DNA of 16,740 nt from Spirogloea muscicola (GCA_009602725.1 WELB01000046.1:512143-528882), one strand, 5' to 3'; counted from the first letter of the stretch, positions 8,040 to 16,485 are shown. Notes: generated by a model not told the origin, from the sequence alone. Program-made: numbers and translations.

Positions 8040-8888
8040 TTACTTCCCCCCCCAACTGTAAGTCCTGGAACAGGCGGAAGAGTTGGGTTGGAACCCAGAC
8101 AAGTTCTGCCAAAACCAGTCATCTGGAGGTATGCTCGTGAGTGGTGGTGTTAAACAATGGATATGCCACCCTCGATTACATGTGGAACATAATAACATAG
8201 CAGCAGCCTGGTCTTTTCGAGTGCAGACTTCACATGATAAGTGAACAGATATCCACTGCTGTGTACGATCGATAGTAGGATCGATGTTAGTTAGATGACA
8301 GGGAGAGACATTCTGGATGTGATCAGAAATCTCCCTGCCACAAGACCCTTGAAGTCGAACGACACCGGAGGAGTTGTTGCCAACAACCTTATATATAAAT
8401 GGACCTGCACTAACATCCAAGCCATGTTTAGGAGTGACTTTGAGATAAACATAGTCACCGGCGTGGATTACTGAAGGTTTGGGCTTGTAGCCTCCACTAC
8501 GAATGTTGGCATAGCGCTGCGTGTCATGATGCTGAGCAATGAGTAAGTTGTCCATTGCGATAGGCATATGTCGCTTGAACAATCTGCCACGCTCAATACA
8601 AACATTGAGCCACCTATTAGGGTCATCCAGGTCCACCACTTCTGTTTCTACAGCAGTGAGGCTGATACGGATTAGTGAATGGCGACCATATAGCAGGAAA
8701 TATGGACTACAGGCGGACAAAGCTGTCTGTTTAGACATTCTATAACCCATGAGTAGCCAAGGTAAAAACCTGTCCCAACGTTCCAAACCTTTGCGAAGTA
8801 CGTACTTGGTGAGACTGTGCTTAGTAAAATGGGATCGAATGAACAAGTCACAAGCAAAGCGCGTGAACAAGAGGCAAGAACAAGCCAA
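8040..8888 (-). pseudogene. Ty3/gypsy-type integrase C-terminal half fused to a PHD finger
   Basis: The - strand frame contains the end of the DDE catalytic core, KGLERWDRFLPWLLMGYR and SPYFLLYGRH, but the zinc-binding N-terminus and the three catalytic acids are absent. Next is the GPY/F module typical of Ty3/gypsy integrases (SAGPFIYKVVG..SSGVVRL, about 8350-8425). A PHD finger follows at about 8095-8236: CEVC, then CSTC, then WHIHC, then PPDDWF. The last two zinc ligands expected after DDW are Trp and Leu instead of Cys. PHD fingers read histone tails, and in retroelement integrases such tails are thought to steer insertion. The similarity begins near 8810; residues before it look unrelated. 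The frame ends at a stop soon after the PHD finger. Confidence 0.8.
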
Positions 8889-10155
8889 GTACCCTCAAAG
8901 AGAGTTTCTTTCGTGAACAGGATCAGAACAGAGTTCCCTCAGAAAGAAAGCGGCTGCTGATATGAAAGAATCGGCTGTGAAATGCCAGCCAGATGCATAC
9001 CGGTGTAAACCCTCAGAGAGGGTTTCCTTTGTGAACAGTAACGGATCGATATTCGGAACAGTAACCGCGAATCAATGTAGTGACAGTGACAGCGAACGTT
9101 TTGGGCACTAATCCAGGTAACCGAACCGAGCCGGGAAATGTCCGAAGGACAAACGCAGACGAAACACAGTGACAATGGAGAGATCGGAATGAAGGAAGCT
9201 CTCAATGCAGTTGATGCAATGGAGCACAACGAGAGTCGCTTGCGTATATTCGCCAAGGCTCTCAGGAGGCCCAAGGGTAGGCTTGGGGACGTTCACACAA
9301 GGTCGCGATGTTCGCGGCTTACCAAGTGCGTGCCCGGTCTGACGCGACCGGATGCGGGGCTCGTCGGGATGAGGCTCTCTGGAGGTCTGTGCCTTATACC
9401 TGTGCCCACGCTTTGTTGGCGTGGCCCTGGACGCGCGTGTTACGCTCACTGGGCAGCAGCAGCAGCAGCAGCAGCGACGACAGCGATGGGCCCACGCCTT
9501 CTTTGGCGTGGCCCTGGGCGCGCGCGCTACGCTTACTGGGCAGCGGCGGCAGCGACGGCGGCCAAAGTTGGCAGCAGCCAAAAGGAGAGACTAGGCCGAG
9601 CGAGTTGCTCGGCCCCGGCCCTCCACACCCTTTTATGCTTGGTGAGATAAAGAATCGACATTGTTTGTTGGGGTGGGCCATGTGGCCCATTTGGGTTCCC
9701 CAGCCTCAAGGCTAGTATAGCCCGAGACTTACTTCTACCACTGCCTACCATTTCTACACCACTGCCCTACTGGTTCCTCACGGCTCATCGAGGCATATCA
9801 CGCCTTCGACGTGCTTTCGTGAGTTTTCGTGGCCTAAATAAATCAGGGGCTTTGCGTGGCGAAGGTGGCAAGAGGGCAATGTGCTGCACGCCGAGGCACT
9901 GATTGACCATGGCGGCAAAGGAGCTTACACACCGTTGATGGCGAGGCGCGGGCGCCGGATCCGGATGATGCTCCGACGCCGACCGGATCAAAACGTATCT
10001 TCTCTGACCGAAGCGGGTTGGAGATGCCGCGCTCGCGACCCCATGTTCACACCAAATCAGAAAGTGACGCACCCTCGAATGTCCACGTGAGAAACCACCT
10101 CTGCATCCTTGTCAGCACCGACACCAATGAGCCACCGACGGGACATAGCACGACA
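8889..10155 (-). other. Non-coding 5' part of Z with internal repeats
   Basis: No protein-like frame in 1.27 kb. An 86-bp-period tandem duplication lies at 9404-9549: two copies of GCCCACGC..GGCGTGGCCCTGG..ACGCTYACTGGGCAGC, the first followed by (CAG)7 at 9454-9474. A second direct repeat pairs about 8891-8925 with about 9009-9043 (ACCCTCARAGAGRGTTTCYT..GTGAACAG). On the - strand CATAAAAGG (9629-9637) is TATA-like, so this may be promoter or LTR-type sequence of Z. Confidence 0.45.
9404..9549. repeat. Tandem duplication, 86-bp period, with CAG run
   Basis: Two units start at 9404 and 9490; about 60 bp of each align well (GGCGTGGCCCTGG, then GCGCGYGYTACGC, then ACTGGGCAGC). The first unit contains seven CAG triplets, the second GCGGCAGCGACGGCGG. 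Confidence 0.75.
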
Positions 10156-10988
10156 AGGTGTAATGGCTGTAAAGTACCACTAGATTGGCGAGTGAATGGT
10201 CACATACATCAGACGAAGTATTATTACAGACTGGACTGTCAACCCTGCAGGATGCAAAAAACGCTAAGGTAAATGTTCTGCTTACTACAGCATGTTCTGT
10301 TTTTCCCCATTGGGGGTGGGTGGGGGTGATCTTATGGTACAGTCTGTCGAAGTACTAATTTTGATCTCTGTATCTTCTCTCTCTCTCTGTGCCTCAGCAA
10401 TATTTGCAGAGGGATAAAGAGAAGATGCAGAGGGATAAAGAGAAGAGGCAGAGGGATAAAGAGAGGATGCGAGCTAATTGGAGGGATTGGAGGGTAAACA
10501 GAGACAGTATTGGTCGGCGGAGATGAGGGCAGCGGCATTGGAGGCCAAGATACCTCAAGGACGTGGTAATACGTCCTTGTGGTATCTTGGCCTCCAATGC
10601 CGCTGCCCTCAACTCCGCCGACCACCTGTCTCTTTTTACTATATTCCCTCCAATAAGCTCGCATCCTCTCTTTATCCCTCTGCCTCTTCTCTTTATCCCT
10701 CTGCATCTTCTCTTTATCCCTCTGCAAATATTGCTGAGGCACAGAGAGAGAGAAGAAGATACAGAGATCAAGTACTTCGACACTGTACCATAAAAGCACC
10801 CAAACATTCACCACAACCCACCCCCAATGGGGAAAAACAAAACATGCTGTAGTAAGCAGAACGTTTACCTTAGCGTTCTGTGCATTCCTGCAGGGTTGAC
10901 AGTCCGGTCTGTAATTATACTTCGTCTTCACCTGATGTATGTGACCATTGACTCGCCAATCTAGTGGTACTTTACAGCCATTACACCT
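10156..10988. repeat. Large near-perfect palindrome (inner X arms)
   Basis: 10156-10564 is the reverse complement of 10571-10988 apart from scattered substitutions and small indels. The core is GATACCTCAAGGACGT, GGTAAT, ACGTCCTTGTGGTATC. One indel is a GTGAAG hexamer present only in the right arm near 10930; others lie around 10300-10335 and 10480-10510. An RNA from either strand would fold into a hairpin of about 400 bp with a 6-nt loop. Confidence 0.95.
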
Positions 10989-11111
10989 CCTTTCTGGCGG
11001 CGCGTTGGTTATATCCACCAAGATAGTGCTCAATCTCTCCCGATTCTTCTTGCCAGTACGAGTCAACTCGACTCCTTCTTGTAAGGGAGGAGGAAGACGA
11101 GAAGATGCCAT
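10332..11111 (-). CDS. Small CxxC/CxxC zinc-binding-type protein, X right-arm copy
   Basis: Exon 1 is 11111-10869, starting MASSRLPPPL (an in-frame ATG at 11123 would add MSSS). It encodes 81 residues: a basic LTRTGKKNRER segment, then CNGC and, 24 residues on, CQPC, a spacing suited to one zinc site. A GT-AG intron of 135 nt (10868-10734: GTAAAC ... polypyrimidine, CTCAG) follows. Exon 2 from 10733 starts QYLQRDKEKM, with three tandem RDKEK/RDKER units, then RAYWREYSKKR. This layout (paired CxxC followed by a charged Tyr/Arg-rich helix) recalls small domains seen near HNH nucleases. I do not recognise a named family. The frame then crosses the palindrome centre (10571) and reads antisense of the other arm as low-complexity Pro/Leu/Ile sequence, so the natural C-terminus is uncertain. 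It is probably a transposon-carried or captured gene. Confidence 0.5.
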   Translation of the reverse strand: MASSRLPPPLQEGVELTRTGKKNRERLSTILVDITNAPPERRCNGCKVPLDWRVNGHIHQVKTKYNYRPDCQPCRNAQNAKVNVLLTTACFVFPHWGWVVVNVWVLLWYSVEVLDLCIFFSLSVPQQYLQRDKEKMQRDKEKRQRDKERMRAYWREYSKKRQVVGGVEGSGIGGQDTTRTYYHVLEVSWPPMPLPSSPPTNTVSVYPPIPPISSHPLFIPLPLLFIPLHLLFIPLQILLRHREREKIQRSKLVLRQTVP

Positions 11112-11622
11112 GGACGAGGACATAGATGCGTCATCACGTCGCTGAATCCAAATAGAGACAAATGTCAACGTAAGCAAACAACGTCAAGCATACCTTTGCG
11201 ATGGAGTGCAAAAGCTTACGTGAGATGACAGGCAGAATGAAGGAGAGAGATTGTCAGATCTCTCCGCCAGTCAAGTCACGAAGGCGGATCTCACGCTCTC
11301 TCCTTGCCTCCCTCTCTCTCGCGTGCGGCGCCTGCGCCGCTGCGTGGTCACCCCCGCCGCGGAATCTCTCCCGCTTCGGCCCTCTGGCCAACCAGGCCTG
11401 GAGCGCCTACCCTGCGCGGCTGCCAAGCCCTTGCAAGCCCCTGACGGCGGCTGCCATGGCGGCGGCGCCAGGTCGCGCTCCAACGGGGGGACTGGCGGAG
11501 AGATAGATGGCCTCTCTCCGCCCTCCGATCTCGTAAGGTCCCACCCCGCGTGGGGGGGGTCAAGGCAGTAGGTACAGGGACTTGGCGTCCGGCGCCCCGG
11601 GGCTCTCCGGCCCGCCCCACGG

Positions 11623-11846
11623 GTTGCACCCCACCCAGCGAGTCAATTGTCAATTGCCGTCCGGTATTCGAGCGTCAGCTAGCGACCTCTATGTGCTGAC
11701 TCGTGGTTACTGAGCGGGTCAGCTTAGCAGCAGGTGACGTACATTTGTCCAATGTGCTTGCCTTTGTACTTGGCCACACATGGCCTCCCCATCTCTTAAT
11801 ATACACGCATTCTTCCTACCTGAGATCTCCGACCAGGGTTAGCCCT
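11623..11846. other. Right-arm-specific segment of X (about 220 bp)
   Basis: Between GGCCCGC (match to the left arm) and GCCCTCTAGCCGAC (match resumes) the right arm holds about 220 bp absent from the left arm. It includes TCAATTGTCAATTG and an AT-richer tail with TTAATATACACGC. Whether it is an insertion here or a deletion on the left cannot be told; edges are approximate and no clear target duplication was seen. Confidence 0.45.
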
Positions 11847-11900
11847 GCTCGCCCTCTAGCCGACGCCTCGACGACGCTACGCGCACGGGCATGACATGAA

Positions 11901-13901
11901 TCACCGGACATGGACAACGGAGACCGCTGTAACTGGCGTGCCGCTATCCCCTGGCTTTTCCAATCATTCACCCAGTACCCCGATCATTGACTGATGCACT
12001 AGCTCAATCTGCTGATTGCAAGTCATCTGGATGGGTGCTGATTGCCCACTTTGATCTGCTGATTGCATTATGTGGAATTGATGTAAGTGCTGTCTTTATT
12101 GCAGAGATGCTATGGTGGGCCTATCTGAAGCATGAGGTATAAGCACTCCTCTTGCACAATCTCCTGCCAGTAAGTCGATGACGCAAGTGCTTTAGCTGCT
12201 GCGTTGTCTCTAATTCAGCAGATTTATTGACGAGGTGGCGATGTACACGTCGCTTCTGCATGCCGGCCAAGGCTTCAACGATATTGGGCCCTTCTTGCTA
12301 TACTGGATGTAGCGAGCCAACGCATTGGAGGTGCCTCAGAAGTGATTAGCAGTGAGAAGGGCCTTCAGCTGCTCTACATGCAAAGGAAGGACAATTGGCA
12401 GGTGGTCCTTACGAGACTTAGCGAAGAGAGGCTCTTCAGTCTTGCTCCAGACACCAGGGCCAATGTCAAAGCCAAAGTCAATTAGTATGTCGGCTGCTGT
12501 GAGTATTGAGATTTGTAGGAGAAGGCGCGCGGTGTGCATGAATTGAAGGGAGGCCTAGCCGAGCCAACAGACTGCGCTGCTGCCTCCTTGACGCTGCCTC
12601 ATTGCGTCATTTCATCTGCATTCAACAAGCAGGTGTTAATTGACTCCTAGGCATGTAAGTAAGTGGCAGATGATGCCTTGTCAATTGTAGAATGGAAGTA
12701 CTTGGATTAGTAATATTCCAGGCTGGATGGAGGAAACGTCGACACATTTTGCATCTCAATTTGTATACATCATATCGGCACATTAGTGCACTGTGCTGAC
12801 ATCTCAACATCTGTAGCTTATTGGGTCCATACCTTCGCCAACAAGCATATCATCTGACATCAACAACCATATTCACGAGCAGAGGGGGGCTGGATCATCA
12901 TGTGTCAGAGCTATGGCTTTTTTGCCCATGTGATGTAAGTGTTGCACCCTGATTTACCCAACGACCATTTCAGCTTGGGGAGAACACAGAACGTTGGTCC
13001 AACAGGACAACATGAGACACTTATATTACTGGATATCGCATTTAGGGACGGTTTCACTTTCACTACGAGCACAGTCGAGCGTACTCCTGTTAAGCTCCTC
13101 AACATGCTTATCCACTGGCCCGGCACTTTGTGCATATCAGACCTACATTTGTAAATTACTGTGTTGCACCAGCTACAGATACAGACCTGATTTACGGTAT
13201 GGCACAATTGAGGTGCTAGCTGGCAGCGCTGACAATCGGTGCAATAGGCCACACATAGCAACAATCAAACCCATGCTAGATGACCGCCGGCAGCACCACT
13301 GGCATGGCCTTGGCTTCGATGGCTGGGTCCCACTGGCTGCGCTGCAAGCGTGCATACAACGTAGGTGGACTGCACCAAAGCATGTCGGCTGTGAAACCTG
13401 TGACAGAACCAGGTCTCCACGACAGCTGCCACCAGCAAGTGTGGCAGCCTGCTAAGTGAATTGAAGGTGCAACTTCTACCCAGAAATACTTCGGCAGCAC
13501 TTAGGCAAGCTCACAGTCGGGCTACTGACATTGTCGCAAGCACGTCCTTACTCTTGCTTTGGGATACCAGCAGCACGCTAACAGCTGCTATGCTCACGCT
13601 GCACTGTGCACCTTCTCCCACGCTGTGGCTGCAAGCACGGAGCCTTGGTCGCTATGCTGCTGGCAGTGCTGTCGTCGCCGTAACACAAATTTCCTTGCAT
13701 GAAACCAAAACCCGCATTCGCTTCTGATAAACGTAGCCTAGCACTCAACAAGCTGACAGTCTCACTTAATACGGAGGAGGCCAAAGGAGAGCTATCAGTA
13801 TGCAACTAGCTCAACAGCAGGCTCGCGCTTCCGCAGCCGCAGCTGATATGAGCCATTGAAGCCGTCACAGTCATCGGGGGCCCCATCTATGTCCTGCTGC
13901 G
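11901..13901. other. Degenerate intergenic stretch between X and the ERD2-like gene
   Basis: No intact gene in 2 kb. Several GTAAGT donor-like sites occur (for example 12077, 12170, 12932), and TCTGCTGATTGCA is repeated at 12008-12020 and 12055-12067. On the + strand 12223-12312 encodes a 29-residue peptide of non-repetitive composition (FIDEVAMYTSLLHAG ... GPFLLYWM) directly after a polypyrimidine/AG site. On the - strand 12336-12539 encodes 67 residues (see next entry). Both look like gene or transposon relics. Confidence 0.4.
12336..12539 (-). pseudogene. Unrecognised 67-residue coding relic
   Basis: The - strand frame reads FGFDIGPGVWSKTEEPLF then KDHLPIVLPLHVEQLK and ends at a stop. It has a balanced, protein-like composition unlike shadow frames. 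It may be the end of a degenerate transposon or host protein. I cannot assign a family. Confidence 0.25.
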
Positions 13902-16322
13902 TCAGACGACGTTAGACGGCAGGCGCACCATGAGCTGCCCCTCAATTGCACTGCACGAATGAACAAATAGCACCGCTGTTAGCAGCTGTGGCCCGTCTAC
14001 ATGTTGATTCTACTGCTCAATTGTGCAGCAAGTGTTATCTCAAGCATACAATCAAGACACTGATCTGCAGAGGTCATTGTTTTCAGGGCCACAGGACGCA
14101 TCCCCAAGCGCTAGTAAGATATGGCGGCAGGCGGCAAGCGAGGGGCATCGACCTTTTGACATAGTAGTAGCAGAAGTCGGCCAGGATGAACGTCTGCACA
14201 ATCTCCGACAGAAGAACCATGGACGGCCACAAGCCGTATCCCAGCGCGCTAAGCAAGAAGCTGTCCCCGTCCAGCACCTGCTCCAGGCATCAGCCTCAGC
14301 GCTAATGTCAGCGTCCGCGCAAGAGCCAGCGCCGATGCCAGCAGTGCCGGTGACAGCCACAGCGCAAGTGACAGCACCAGCGCCAGCGTCAGCACTGGTC
14401 TCAGCTGGCGAGCTGGCGGCGGTTGGCGGAAACCTGGAGAATCCAGTGTGCACAGCTGAGGAAGCGTGCAACGCCGAGCGCAAACACGTAGTGTGCTGTG
14501 AAGGGCTCCACGACCTGGGCAGGCGCTTGCCGGCGCGTCAGCAATCGTCGCAACCGCCAGACGAAGGCGGCAATGGCGCCAACAGGTTGCTAGTAGTGAC
14601 AACTCATCAAACATAATGGCAATGAACTGTATCGCTCCTAGAATAGAAGACATTCCTGATAAGTGTTAAGTGAAGTTAGCTATGTTGTCATGACAAGTCC
14701 TTACGACTTTCTGCAGAAGCATTGAGGCTCTTGATGGCAGAAAGGAGCAGCCAACTACAGCAAGTATAGATTACTCGTCTTGCATCAAGGTGGATTAACA
14801 ACGGTAGCTTCAATCGAGCAGAAGCCAGACTGGTGTAGGAAAAGGAGGAGTGCCCTGGGGTGGCATAACCTTGGTGTTCTGCATGACGCGGAGCTGCGGG
14901 AGGACGGACACGGCCTCGAGGTACACACAGAAGGCCCAGAGTATCCGGTTGACGATGTTGTGAGACGTGCCCGGATGGATGAGCACCGCCAGCACCGCGC
15001 AGGGCGCGAGCTGCGGCACAGGACGGGAGTGAGGAGGAGGGAGGAAGGCAGCCGAGACATAATGCAGGAGCAGGAGGGAAGACAGAGGGAGGATGGCAGT
15101 GACGGTGAAGGAGAGAGGGCAAGGAAGCGATACAGCCCATGTAGCAACCCATCACTGTGTACTTGAAACCTTTACTTAATTGTAACTGAATCTGTAATGA
15201 ATCACTATTTGGCCAGCCACCATGGTCGAACAGCGGAGGTGGGTTTGGCCGAGAGGTCAGTGGGGACGGGGCTCACGACGTAGTAGATGGGCATGTTGTC
15301 GAGGTCCTCCGAGTGCGTGGAGCGGAGCTGGAAGCGGATGGTGTAGATCACCCACGCGGTCGTGGCGAGCGCCGCGCAATCGAGCAGCGTGTGGATGTCC
15401 TTCTCCATCACCAGGCTGCAGTAGAGCCGCACCGCTAGGAAGATGGCCGTGAGCTCCTGCGACTTCAGCGACAGACCTGAGATAGGAAGGAATCAATTTG
15501 GTGAGCATATGGAAAAGCTCTCGCCCGCTTTGGGCGACCCGATTCTCACCCCGAGCAGCGATGCCACTGAAGCAGAAACGCAGTGAGAGGTCACGGGTTC
15601 ACTTCCTGGACAACCCAGATGGTGAAAGGATAGCCCTCCTTTGACGGGTCACAGACACAAGCCATGCAATGTGGTGCGCACCGGCGCACGTGCGCTCCTT
15701 GGTGAGCTTGTAGACGAGGACGCCGATGCCGAGCGCGTGGATGGCCTCGGCGGCCACAAACAGGTTGTCGTGGTCCACGACGACGAGCCGGAGGAAGACG
15801 AGCGTAAGGATGCCTGTGGGCAGTGGCAGCAGCTAAGCAATAAGTCTTATATCTGAAGTTTTGTATGATACTGTATAGCCAAAATGTAAAAACGGCGTGA
15901 CTACAAAAGCATTGAATACCTTATCAAACAACCAACATATAAATGGTGAGAAGAAGGCCTCGATCACTATCTCAATTGCTGGCATAGATGAAGGCAGTCT
16001 GTCTGCCTTTCAAGCAGAGGATATGGGTTCGATTCCCTTTGTCCGCAACGAGCAAAGCAGAGCCGCACATTATCTGACAGCAAGCATTCTATGGCACTAA
16101 CAAGCTGCTGTATAATGCGGCCTTGGAAGCTGAGATGGAGGAGGGGGAAATAGGAGACGGATTGCGGTTGCATTTATCAAAAACCAGGCTGGTAAAGCCA
16201 TGGAGGTGAGTGGGAATTGAACCTGCGGCGACGCCCAGGGCGGCCTTGATCTTCGGGGGCTGCTTGCGCACCCAGGCGATGGCCGCCTGGAGGGGGTTGC
16301 GGGCTCGCCGGTCGGTCCCCAT
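13902..16322 (-). CDS. ERD2-like protein (ER lumen protein-retaining receptor family), seven exons
   Basis: Exons in transcript order: 16322-16223, 15813-15682, 15476-15277, 15010-14870, 14514-14434, 14277-14153, 13950-13902. All six introns are GT-AG (409, 205, 266, 355, 156, 202 nt); the joined frame is 275 codons plus TGA with no interruption. It belongs to the longer plant ERD2-like branch (about 270 residues), not the roughly 215-residue canonical KDEL receptor. Landmarks: WVRKQPPKIKAAL (17-29), DHDNLFVAAEAIHALG (46-61), TCAGLSLKSQELTA (75-88), AFCVYLEAVSVLPQLRVMQ including the PQ-loop P182-Q183, VEPFTAHYVFALG (193-205), and LSEIVQTFILADFCYYYVK before the exon 7 tail. Seven membrane segments are expected, in the ER/Golgi. 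Canonical members retrieve K/HDEL cargo; whether this branch does so is not established. Start: first ATG (GGCCATGGGG) after the leader. All exons are conserved and GC-rich, so it looks functional. Confidence 0.93.
15978..16047 (+). tRNA. Degenerate tRNA-like cloverleaf, anticodon TTC (Glu), in intron 1 of the ERD2-like gene
   Basis: A 70-nt stretch folds as a cloverleaf. Acceptor GCTGGCA with TGTCCGC (one mismatch, one G-U); D arm AGAT/GTCT with a GG-containing loop; perfect 5-bp anticodon stem TCTGC/GCAGA around loop CTTTCAA (16007-16013), giving anticodon TTC; 4-nt variable loop; T arm with the exact B-box GGTTCGATTCC (16026-16036). Only one base lies between acceptor and D stem, and the T stem has a mismatch, so it is probably a pseudogene or a tRNA-derived repeat head. 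It is antisense to the host gene. Confidence 0.35.
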
Positions 16323-16333
16323 GGCCACGGCAA

Positions 16334-16359
16334 CGGCGGCGGCGGCGGCGGCGGCGGCG
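16334..16359. repeat. CGG triplet run just upstream of the ERD2-like start codon
   Basis: About eight CGG triplets end 12 bases from the ATG; on the gene strand this is a GCC run in the 5' leader. Such runs are length-variable and may affect translation. Confidence 0.8.
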
Positions 16360-16394
16360 ACGAGGCTTCTGACGTGCGCCCGCGGCCCTCGCCG

Positions 16395-16415
16395 CGACGA
16401 GCTGCGAGCTCGTCG
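16395..16415. other. Hairpin in the ERD2-like leader
   Basis: CGACGAGCT and AGCTCGTCG form a perfect 9-bp inverted repeat with a GCG loop, about 75 nt before the ATG. If inside the leader it would be a stable mRNA hairpin; it could also be a palindromic DNA site. Confidence 0.5.
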
Positions 16416-16485
16416 GGGATTGCCGGGAAGCCGGCGAGCCCGGCTACGAAGCCCCGGCCCTCTCGCCGGCGGCCTTGAGCTCCCG

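Larger units (their letters stand above)
7803..10155 (-). mobile_element. Element Z: integrase-bearing insertion, target duplication AGGT
   Basis: The left X arm is broken at GGAGGT by 2353 bp that start TGTCGTGC and end GCACGACA, followed by a second AGGT (7799-7802 and 10156-10159). The right X arm still has the empty site (reverse complement of 10981-10990: GGAGGTGTAA), so the insertion boundaries are exact. The 8-bp termini are perfect inverted repeats of the TGT..ACA type. An integrase remnant on the - strand fills about 8040-8888; upstream of it (to 10155) there is no long coding frame, only repeats. I found no direct LTR pair. It may be an LTR retrotransposon that lost most of itself, or a Ginger-like DNA transposon. 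Confidence 0.8.
3381..11896. mobile_element. Composite nested mobile element (parts Y and X), 4-bp target duplication TGAA
   Basis: The block starts TGTCGTGCCTGCCC at 3381 and ends, read inward from 11896 on the other strand, TGTCATGCCCGTGC. The two ends share about 16 of the first 22 bases. TGAA precedes the left end (3377-3380) and follows the right end (11897-11900). TGT..ACA termini with a 4-bp duplication are the signature of retroviral/Ty3-type integrases and of Ginger-like DNA transposons. Inside are Y (3381-6679) and X (6682-11896), separated by GC. Neither Y nor X alone has a target duplication; only the pair does. No direct LTR pair was found at the outer ends, so it is not an ordinary LTR retrotransposon. 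A 4-bp match has a 1 in 256 chance of being accidental. Confidence 0.6.
6682..11896. mobile_element. Element X: foldback element with about 1.05-kb arms
   Basis: Left arm: 6682-6798, 7255-7802 and 10156-10564. Right arm, reversed: 10571-11896. They are about 90 percent alike by eye and meet across a 6-nt spacer. Outer ends are TGTCATGCCCGGGCGCATAGCG (6682 inward) and TGTCATGCCCGTGCGCGTAGCG (11896 inward). The left arm is interrupted by a 451-bp insertion and by element Z; the right arm has its own extra segment of about 220 bp (about 11623-11846). Both arms carry the same small gene in opposite orientations. X resembles Foldback-type elements in shape; mobilising enzymes are not encoded by its arms. 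Confidence 0.7.

Noticed and set aside
7249-8112. 287-codon open frame on the - strand crossing the left edge of Z
   Set aside because: It runs from Z into antisense X-arm sequence across the insertion junction at 7802/7803, so it cannot be one ancestral gene; only the part inside Z was considered.
9395-9690. Leu- and Cys-run open frames over the CAG repeat
   Set aside because: Runs come from reading the (CAG)n/(CTG)n tract in different frames; no protein-like flanks.
10395-10480. GAGGGATAAAGAGAAG repeats considered as a CRISPR or satellite array
   Set aside because: Three short contiguous coding repeats without spacers, mirrored in the other arm; they encode the RDKEK units.
10394-10807. 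Open frames across the palindrome centre rich in Ser/Leu/Cys
   Set aside because: They read the antisense of the CxxC/RDKEK gene; the FIPLPLLFIPL-type repeat is the reverse of the RDKEK repeat.
12994-13455. 153-codon + strand open frame, and the overlapping - strand frame 13276-13500
   Set aside because: No recognisable motif, no conserved-looking segment, both strands equally open; treated as chance.
15595-15606. GGGTTCACTTCC, a tRNA B-box-like motif in intron 2 of the ERD2-like gene
   Set aside because: No matching anticodon or acceptor arms and no clear A-box upstream.
16208-16223. Second B-box-like GGTTCAATTCC on the - strand
   Set aside because: It overlaps the exon 1 splice donor (GCAG|GTTCAA) and the surrounding sequence does not fold as a tRNA.
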